Origin: Apoda limacodes
Taxonomy: Eukaryota; Arthropoda; Insecta; Lepidoptera; Limacodidae
Direction of reading: 5' to 3'
Assembly (NCBI GenBank): GCA_946406115.1
Contig: OX291557.1
Location: 16,896,501 to 16,960,500, forward strand
DNA: 64,000 bases
Shown here: piece by piece, positions 57,840 to 64,000 of the stretch
Numbering within the stretch: the stretch's first letter is position 1
Layout: each line of letters starts with the position of its first letter
The notes under the pieces: model-generated
Told to the model about the DNA's origin: nothing
Seen by the model: the letters and a program-made list of their open reading frames with translations, nothing else
The model's database searches: none
Program-made: the position numbers and the translations under genes

Positions 57840-58125
57840 TTTCCCACGAACTTTCCACTTAACCCCCTCTATCGTCAGAGATTATTAATTACACCGCCCT
57901 AACGAAGCGCCGGTTAACCCTGCAAACACCGACATGCAAATTAACCCTTTCTCTGCCAGCTGTTTGCGCAGTTTACACGACTTTATTGAATCAAAGCGAC
58001 CGACGACTTTGACTTTAATGAGCGAGGAAGGGTTGAGGGATGATACTTTGTTTGTAAGAAGATTCTGGAGGTTTCTTTTAATTAATAGCTTAACCCTTCG
58101 GGCGCTCTGTCATTAGCTGCCGAGG
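57840..58125. promoter_or_regulatory. Candidate cis-regulatory island with POU and homeodomain sites
   Basis: GATTATTAATTACACCGCCC, CATGCAAATTAACCC (perfect octamer ATGCAAAT at 57934-57941), GAATCAAAGCG (TCF-like), CAGCTGTTTGCGCAG and TTTTAATTAATAGC lie in moderately GC-rich unique sequence. A 60-codon open frame overlaps part of it and has no domain. This is one of the most enhancer-like patches in the window, on motifs only. Confidence 0.35.
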
Positions 58126-58502
58126 TTTTTTTATACATTGCTGTTTAAGGAATTGGGGGTTCCGGGTCAGGGTGTTAATTTATTAAAGTCAATTAAGACG
58201 TTTCTATTTTATTTAAACGGTTGTTCATTATTTTATTTTGTGGAGAAATATTTATTTGGGACTGTTTTGTGTTATTTCTTTATGTCGACGCCGTTCGTAG
58301 ACAATTTAATTAATTGTTTATTACCAACATGAATTTGGTTAAGCTTAACAATTATTTTTTTTCATTATAAGAATTGGGAAGAAAAGTTGCTCTAATTTAC
58401 AGTTTTAACTGAAAATGCCTAAATTAGGTATATAGTTTTACAGTTTTGGTCTGTCTTTACCTCCAAGCAATTCGGTACAAATATTTACGTGTAAATTTAA
58501 AG

Positions 58503-59063
58503 TACGTGCACACCAGTAACTATAAACAGCCCCTAGCTTGACTCATTTGTCTTAAAGGTTCCCTATAGACGCTCAAAAATGTTTGTCAAGTAGTTACGTG
58601 CTTGTCAACCATTTTGCCAGTCCAAGAAAACCTCAAGCATTTTTTTTATTTTTTTTTATACCACTAAGGTGGCAAACAAGCCCCCGGCCCGCCTGATGGT
58701 AAGCGGTCACCGTAGCCTTGTCAAGCATTGACACTTATTTGTATTTAAATAAAAATTGTCGTCAAACATCGACAAGCACGTAGACGCTTGTCAAGTACGT
58801 CAAACATTTCCTAAACGGTCAAAATTGATGGCCAAGCTTTAAAAATTGACATGCTTGCCAAGCATTTTTGATCATCTAGGCAACGTATTTGCGTTTGGCC
58901 GACACAATAGGATATTGTCGCACCAAGTACCATTTATTCATATAGGATAAAAAAATCAAAAGGTTAAAATTATTATGGAACCATACAAAAATGTCAGCCA
59001 TATTAGGTATGGTCAACCAGAGCAATCAGTACAAAGTAAATTAAGTCACTGGTGTACGCCCGT
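58503..59063. mobile_element. Candidate TIR DNA transposon with repeated TTGTCAAG words
   Basis: ACGTGCACACCAGTAACT (58504-58521) and AGTCACTGGTGTACGCCCGT (59044-59063) are imperfect terminal inverted repeats. Inside, CTTGTCAAG and its variants recur at about 58587, 58603, 58719, 58768, 58786 and 58855, in both orientations. A retroposon interrupts it at 58642-58720. No transposase, no clear target duplication. Confidence 0.45.
58642..58720 (-). mobile_element. 5'-truncated LINE insertion with 9-bp target duplication
   Basis: TCAAGCATT occurs immediately before (58633-58641) and after (58721-58729) a 79-bp insert. The insert begins with a T-rich run (poly(A) on the minus strand) and carries ACCACTAAGGTGGCAAACAA and CGGCCCGCCTGATGGTAAGC, the 3' end of the LINE family at 34682-34945. 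This is textbook target-primed reverse transcription with heavy 5' truncation. Confidence 0.85.
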
Positions 59064-59379
59064 CTTAGGTATTAAATTATAATATGTTTTATTTGTTAGC
59101 AATAAGGCAGATTCGAAATCCTAAGATAACATTAAAGTGATTATTTTTGTATAAATCTTTGCAATAATCAAATATATACCTATATTATGACTTAAAAGAT
59201 CTGTAAAAACCTGTTTCTTGTTTTAACTTGTCTTGTCTTTTAATTGGTCTTAAGTCGCTGTCTGCAGATCAAATTATTGTTTAAAAAATTATAAACAAAC
59301 AAACGCAATTAATACAATAAAATTATAAAGCAGTTATTTCATTAATTAAGAAACATAAAAAATTTAACTTCCATTTCCG

Positions 59380-59660
59380 TGAAACGGCCCATTCCAAAAG
59401 TCAAAGTTTTCCGACAGGGAAATGTAACCGAAGTTAAATGACTGTCTGCCCGCCCGCCCACGTTAATTGCTTAATCGCGTCGTTGTGGGCGGGCGGCCTT
59501 AATTGGCCTTGGGCGGCTGACCGACCACTTAAGACCCGGCAATTCCCGACAACTTCCGACAAATCCCGACAACTTTAATCCTTGGTAATTACAAGGCGAG
59601 ATGTTTAATTACGCTTCAGCGCCTCCTCGCGCGGACACTGAGAATTAATTACTTGACTTC
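59380..59660. promoter_or_regulatory. Candidate cis-regulatory island around a GC-rich palindrome
   Basis: CGCCCGCCCAC (59451-59461) and GTGGGCGGGCG (59485-59495) are perfect inverted repeats enclosing GTTAATTGCTTAATCGCG. Then come CCTTAATTGGCC, three CCGACAA words (59548-59575), GGTAATTACAAGG, GTTTAATTACGC and GAATTAATTACTTG. So many TAATT cores in GC-rich spacers, with no repeat signature, suggest a homeodomain-responsive enhancer. Conservation untested. Confidence 0.35.
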
Positions 59661-59896
59661 ACTTTGAATTTTAAGTGGAACTTTGAAAGAGGGGTTCAAG
59701 TTACTTGCGGTTTTAGCTTCTGTTTATGTTTTTGAATGTTGCGTATTTAACTTAATTAGAAGTATTTAACTTACGTAATGTAATGTATGAAACCTGTGTA
59801 TATTTAATTAGAACCAGTGTCTCGCCGCTACTAGGTAGTCTCTCTAGTCTGTTTTTCCGCTAGGGTCCAAATCACAATACTATGTTACACATCAAA

Positions 59897-59945
59897 TAAA
59901 TGGCCAAGAGCGTGTCGTGCTCGCACTAGATTGGTTCCTTGAAAT
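59897..59945 (+). repeat. Fragment of the GGCCAAGAGCGTGTCG repeat
   Basis: AAATGGCCAAGAGCGTGTCG and TGCTCGCACTAGATTGGTTC match the start of a common moth repeat related to 50386-50530 and 22322-22612. Confidence 0.5.
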
Positions 59946-60469
59946 AAATATTATTGCGAATATCTACGAATTATTGTGATTTGTTTAGAGTTCTAGAACT
60001 CACGGATAAAATTTTGTAGGGCAGAAAATTTATAACTTTGAAAGCTAAAAGTTTATCTTTCTCTCAGGTGCATACATGGGAGGAAAAGTTACTTAAGAAC
60101 TTGGAAGCATTTTTAATGACCAATCCAATTAACGACGCCCTGCACAAAAGGGTGCGCAAAAAATCAGCCCTTAGTTTAATGTAAGCAGAGCTACACTAGA
60201 AAGAATTGTCTCTTTCATTACAAATCTGTAAAATAACAATTAATATTCCTAGTTCTTAAACAACAACTTATTTTGAACGCGAATTTGCTTCGAAACAAAA
60301 GCTTCTGTGCTTATAATGTATATACTTAACTTAACGATTTAGTAATAACTTCAAAAATTTTAAAATAAATTTAAGAAAACGAGTCACATTTGCAAATTAA
60401 ACAAGCCGAGTGTCATTCGAGAAGACGTGGTGATTTAAGGAGATGAGAAAGAATCTAATTACAACGAGA

Positions 60470-60700
60470 CCTTCCGTAGCCGTTCTTTAATTGAGCGCTT
60501 TTCTCGCCCCCTCTTCCCCCCAATACCCCACGTCCTGTTTGCATTTCCCCTTAATACCGAACGGGCGTCGATTACACTTTTCACATTTTTTAATTTCGTT
60601 CGAGCTTTTAATTTTCTTCGCGCTCGCCTTTTCTTTTTCGTTTTCTTTCTTTTTGTTTGCCTTGCGATATTTCTCACCGCCATTATACGGGCCATAATGA
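60470..60700. other. Pyrimidine-rich low-complexity stretch
   Basis: C/T-rich runs (CTCGCCCCCTCTTCCCCCCA) and T-rich runs with TTCTTT repeats. An 84-codon Lys/Arg-rich frame on the minus strand follows from the composition and is not counted as a gene. Confidence 0.5.
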
Positions 60701-61487
60701 GATTTTCTTTCATTATGTTTAATCTCCCGATTAATTCAAATGTTAATCTTCGCTTTTCACTTCGCTTTTTATAGCTGAAACGTTATCTTGGCGAAACAAA
60801 ACAACAGTCAAATTTGGATTTTGGACATAAAGAATAATTAGAAAACGTGACTTTAGCTTGTCACTTGATTTAGGCAAAGGCTAAAAAAGAAATAGACCAG
60901 TATGATAGAATACGAAGCTTAAATATTTCAATTTCAGGTTATTTAATATTCAAGGCTTTAAACATTTCTTACAACGCTTATATTAGTTTCACCTGTTTGT
61001 TTGTTTGTTTGTTCGGCTCAAATTTTCGGAGAAGCTCAGTACTCGATGACAATAAAGTAATCAAGACTAAAAAGTTAAAATAAAAAATATTACGAAAAAT
61101 CATTTAAAAATCACGCTCATAAATAAATAACTAAAAAGTAAACAATAAGCATGTATGGGTAATGTATGAGGATACATCAGAGAGCAAATAAGCGTGGACA
61201 CTTTTTGACTATCATACAGCAATACACTATAATAGCATCAGTCAGCGCCTAGGTACAGAAAAATTAGATGTTTAAAAAAAATTTAAAGTTTAAAAAAATT
61301 AAAGTTTTAAAAAATTTTGCTCAGTAAAGCTGTATGAAAGTTGAAACGGTTCCAAGCATTTGATAATGATTATATTTTGATTCGCCAGAATAAGTGTAAC
61401 ACATTGATCTTATATACCTAGGTACTACGAAAAGTCCTAACATACCTTACCCTTAAGTTCAGGTGTGCAAAATTTAGATTTTTTTTA

Positions 61488-61512
61488 TGATTGATTGATG
61501 ATTGATGATTTT
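61488..61512. repeat. TGATTGAT micro-array
   Basis: TGATTGATTGATGATTGATG overlaps three TGATTGAT words, which are both a simple repeat and Pbx/Hox-type half-sites. Chance simple-sequence growth is the default explanation. Confidence 0.5.
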
Positions 61513-61999
61513 AGATAACTATCATTAGAATTGACTGGTAATAGCTATGTTTGTATACTAATGTTGTATAATTTAGTTATAATTCTTTAAACGTTTTATT
61601 CTGAAATACATTTAAATATGTTCCTATTTACAATTAATAGATATATTTGAACCGACTTAGTAAATTAATAATATATTAATTTATGGATATGGATTTTTAG
61701 CCAATGATGTTATTATATTCTACTTTTTAGTTCATTTTTATACGCGTGGTTTTTAAATGTTTTTATAACTTTCATGCTACAATTTTTTTTCCTAAATCGA
61801 ATGTAAAATACATAATTTCAGTATTTTTAGCTCTCGCATGTTTATCATTTTTTAGATTTTCTTAACTTTAAACAGTAGAACGGGAAAAAAGATGAAAACA
61901 GAAGTAAAACATCTTTAGAAAGGTCTAGCACAAACACCCTGCTATCAACGAAAACCTTTGTCCAAAGTGGCGTAACTGATTAGTGTTTGTCAATAAATT

Positions 62000-62340
62000 T
62001 AATTCTCAACAAACTAAGAGTCCGGTCCAACCCTGTAGATACGTCGATACGTGTCCCGCACACCGATGGCGACTTCAGAAGTCCACAAATTGAAAACACC
62101 TTCGGCGGAGCTGTAAACACGTCACGTGATTTAGGTTTTAATCAAGTAGGGACGCGCCGGCCTTCGTAATTGTGACAAATCCTCTGTTTGTCCGAAGGAA
62201 GTTTTAAATGGCGCGGGACGAGGACGGGACGGGGACGGGACGGGGACGGGACGAGGCCGTTACGGCACTCGCACGTGCCCGAAAGGGAGTCTCTTTTTTG
62301 CCGACACATGTGCGGCCCCTCCACCCCGGCCAGGCTCTTG
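62000..62340. promoter_or_regulatory. GC-rich island with E-boxes and a GGGAC minisatellite
   Basis: ACGTCACGTGATTTAGG, CTCGCACGTGCCC and GACACATGTGCGG are E-box-type palindromes. ACGGGACGGGG is repeated about four times at 62214-62256. GGACGCGCCGGCC and CCACCCCGGCCAGG add GC-rich sequence. It looks unlike the repeats in the window and could be an enhancer or promoter, but no transcription start motif or downstream gene is visible. Confidence 0.3.
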
Positions 62341-62554
62341 ATTAATTTTTAATATTTTTTCTTCCAGTTCACGTACACAATTTTCACTTTCTCGCTTACA
62401 CAGCTAAGTTGTTTTCCCTCTCGGTTTATTGAAACAGCGTAGTGTCACGTGCTTGTAGTAAATTTCTGATACACTGCGTTGCGTTCTGTAAGTAGCTGAT
62501 GTCCTTGTTGTTTGCATGGATTTTCGAACAGAATTTGTATCCACTTGCTTTTAT

Positions 62555-62745
62555 CGGTGGCTCCACCTGCGTTTCATTTGGTTTTTAGCGTGGGATTCCT
62601 AAGTCAAAGCTTTGATTATGGCAAGGAAGTTTGCTATAGCAAGCTGTAGTTTATACACGGTTTTATATATCGGTTTAAGTTATTCCTGTGGGAACTGTTT
62701 TCCTAAGTATCTACATCCTTCTACATTTTTTCAATGATCCCTGTG
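62555..62745 (-). mobile_element. Helitron-like (Lep1-type) fragment
   Basis: The plus strand reads GGTGGCTCCACCTGCGTTTC, GCGTGGGATTCCTAAGTCAA, TTGCTATAGCAAGCTGTAGT, GTTATTCCTGTGGGAACTGT and ACATCCTTCTACATTTTTTC. It is the minus-strand family order, truncated before the usual start. Confidence 0.7.
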
Positions 62746-62929
62746 CAAAGCGACGTGAAGTAAGGAAAAAGAAACACACTTTTGCACTTATGATATTAGT
62801 TATTCACAGATGTGCAATATTGTTCTGGTTGGCCAAAGTACTTATATACGTACCAAAATATATTTTTCATCTCTCATACTTTGAAAGTAGACCATATATT
62901 ATCTAAAAAGCGGCCGAAAAGTAATAAAG

Positions 62930-63070
62930 TAAGTTCAGTCGCATTGGGCAGTCATCCACACACTTCATTGGCGGAAACATAGTAACTAGTATATCATCAG
63001 TGAGGCAACGTTTTTTGATAGCGTCGCCACTAGTGTAAACATAATAGCCCAATGTTAGTTTCGAAGATTT
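62930..63070. other. Possible small element with inverted ends
   Basis: GCATTGGGCAGTCATCC near 62941 and ATAATAGCCCAATG near 63042 share an inverted CATTGGGC/GCCCAATG. The interior has ACTAGTATATCATCAG and GCGTCGCCACTAGTG. It could be a MITE remnant. Confidence 0.25.
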
Positions 63071-63189
63071 TATTTAGATTAGGCCGTAAAGAATGGACAT
63101 TTTATTCCAATGACACTAATTGTATACTATGAAAGTTTGGACAAAGATTTGAATAAAGAATTTATTGATTTATTTATCTAATGACGATA

Positions 63190-63440
63190 ATTTAGTGCTC
63201 AGACGCATTTGAGGCAATTGTCTCAAATGCGTTGCGTCACACATACATGTTGCATGCATCGCAACCGTGTGTCGGTCGTTAGAATTACCGTTTATTACCG
63301 CCCGCTCTACACCTACGTAGCTCATTATCAATTAGCGGAGCGAATTAGCAACTCTTGCAATTGTCTCATCTACCTAACTGCGGTAATAAAGTTAACGCGA
63401 TCGTCCGCAATCTGTCATTGATTGCACAACCTCCAGATGC
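63190..63440. promoter_or_regulatory. Palindrome-rich island
   Basis: ACGCATTTGAG/CTCAAATGCGT (63203-63213 and 63222-63232) is a perfect 11-bp hairpin. TTTATTACCGC/GCGGTAATAAA (63291-63301 and 63380-63390) is a second, wider pair. GCAATTGTCTCA occurs twice (63214 and 63354 regions). TCAATTAGCGGAGC gives a homeodomain-type word. Function unknown: either a regulatory element or a decayed palindromic transposon. Confidence 0.3.
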
Positions 63441-64000
63441 GACGTACATTAGATACATCTGTGTTTGAGTTGTCTCTGTTTGAAGATATTTACTCTCTAT
63501 AATTTTATATGATATTTGATTCGAGAGATGATTGTATAAAAACTTAGATTTCGTAAAAAAATACTTATTTGCTTTTTATCACTTACGAGCGTCGTATTAA
63601 ATTGCGTTGTTTGATGAAAATTTATAAATTGTATTAAAGCTGTAATTTAGCTAAATAAATTTTAATATATTAACGAGAGATTCTAAAGTTAAAGTTTGTT
63701 TTTGAAACATTTATAATGGTTTACAATAAATGTTTTCATTGAAAACTGTTGTATTAATTGAATAGCCGATCTCAATAAACAATAAATTATTAATCTAAAG
63801 TTATTATCATTGGTAATAGACGTAAGTACAATAGTAATCTTTAGCTGTTCTACAATAATTTTGTGTTTACGTCTAATAATACGTCTTTTTTCCAATATAA
63901 AGAATTAAAATATATAATACAATTCAGAGAATGTAGTTTGTTGTAGTAAAATAGCTATTTATGCAACTGTTACGAAATTAAGGTAATTTTAACAATTTAT
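63441..64000. other. AT-rich stretch, nothing recognised
   Basis: The sequence is very AT-rich. A 68-codon minus frame is not recognisable. No repeat or signal is supported. Confidence 0.5.

Noticed and set aside
60459..60713. Lys/Arg-rich 84-codon frame on the minus strand.
   Set aside because: The composition follows from pyrimidine-rich low-complexity DNA, and the complementary strand is open too.

Overview
This 64 kb window reads as non-coding nuclear DNA from a moth or butterfly (Lepidoptera). The clue is the repeat content. There are many copies of the short Helitron-like element usually called Lep1 (cores resembling ACATAGGCTACTTTTTATCC and GTTATTCCTGTGGGAAC), lepidopteran tRNA-headed SINEs, 5'-truncated LINE tails, and the GGCCCAGTGCGAGTCGGACT / TTTGGGTACGGAACC repeat. 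These names come from memory of such sequences, not from a search. The background is strongly AT-rich. I find no credible protein-coding gene, no true tRNA or rRNA gene, and no CRISPR, operon or other prokaryotic feature. The longest open frame (about 132 codons near 43 kb) runs through a foldback repeat, and the other open frames look like chance.

The most interesting structure is a pair of plus-strand sites in which a full 3' splice site is fused directly to a full 5' splice site (pyrimidine tract-CAG|GTAAGT), at 145/146 and 24847/24848. Each is followed by a second GTAAGT, 38 and 37 nt downstream. This is the layout of recursive-splicing ratchet points with a small ratchet-point exon. They are the only two CAG|GTAAGT strings I found on the plus strand, and I found none on the minus strand. 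The simplest reading is that much or all of the window lies inside one very long intron of a plus-strand gene whose exons are outside it. That fits the lack of genes and the scattered GC-richer islands with homeodomain, POU, E-box and Sox/TCF-like words that could be intronic enhancers.

Layout. 0-3 kb: first ratchet site, a GC-rich repeat-like block, three short perfect or near-perfect hairpins. 2.9-7 kb: a SINE, a roughly 500-bp element (second copy inverted near 42.4 kb), a Helitron-like copy split by a TTAA-flanked MITE, another Helitron-like copy, a small terminal-inverted-repeat element and a LINE tail. 7-16 kb: AT-rich DNA, a homeodomain-site island near 9.1 kb, a 68-bp tandem repeat, a diverged repeat block at 14.1-14.8 kb. 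16-25 kb: retroposon tail, Helitron-like copies, two SINEs, second ratchet site at 24.8 kb. 25-36 kb: POU-like palindrome, regulatory-like island near 27.9 kb, Helitron-like copies, foldback fragment, SINE/MITE junction, 56-bp minisatellite. 36-44 kb: candidate DNA transposon with internal tandem repeats, two foldback hairpins and the second copy of the 500-bp element. 44-64 kb: one strong stand-alone 3' splice site, further Helitron-like copies (two head to tail), SINEs, a 38-bp tandem repeat, a TIR element hit by a retroposon with a clear 9-bp target duplication, and several GC-rich islands.

All family names are by recognition only. Element edges are estimates unless a target duplication is stated.
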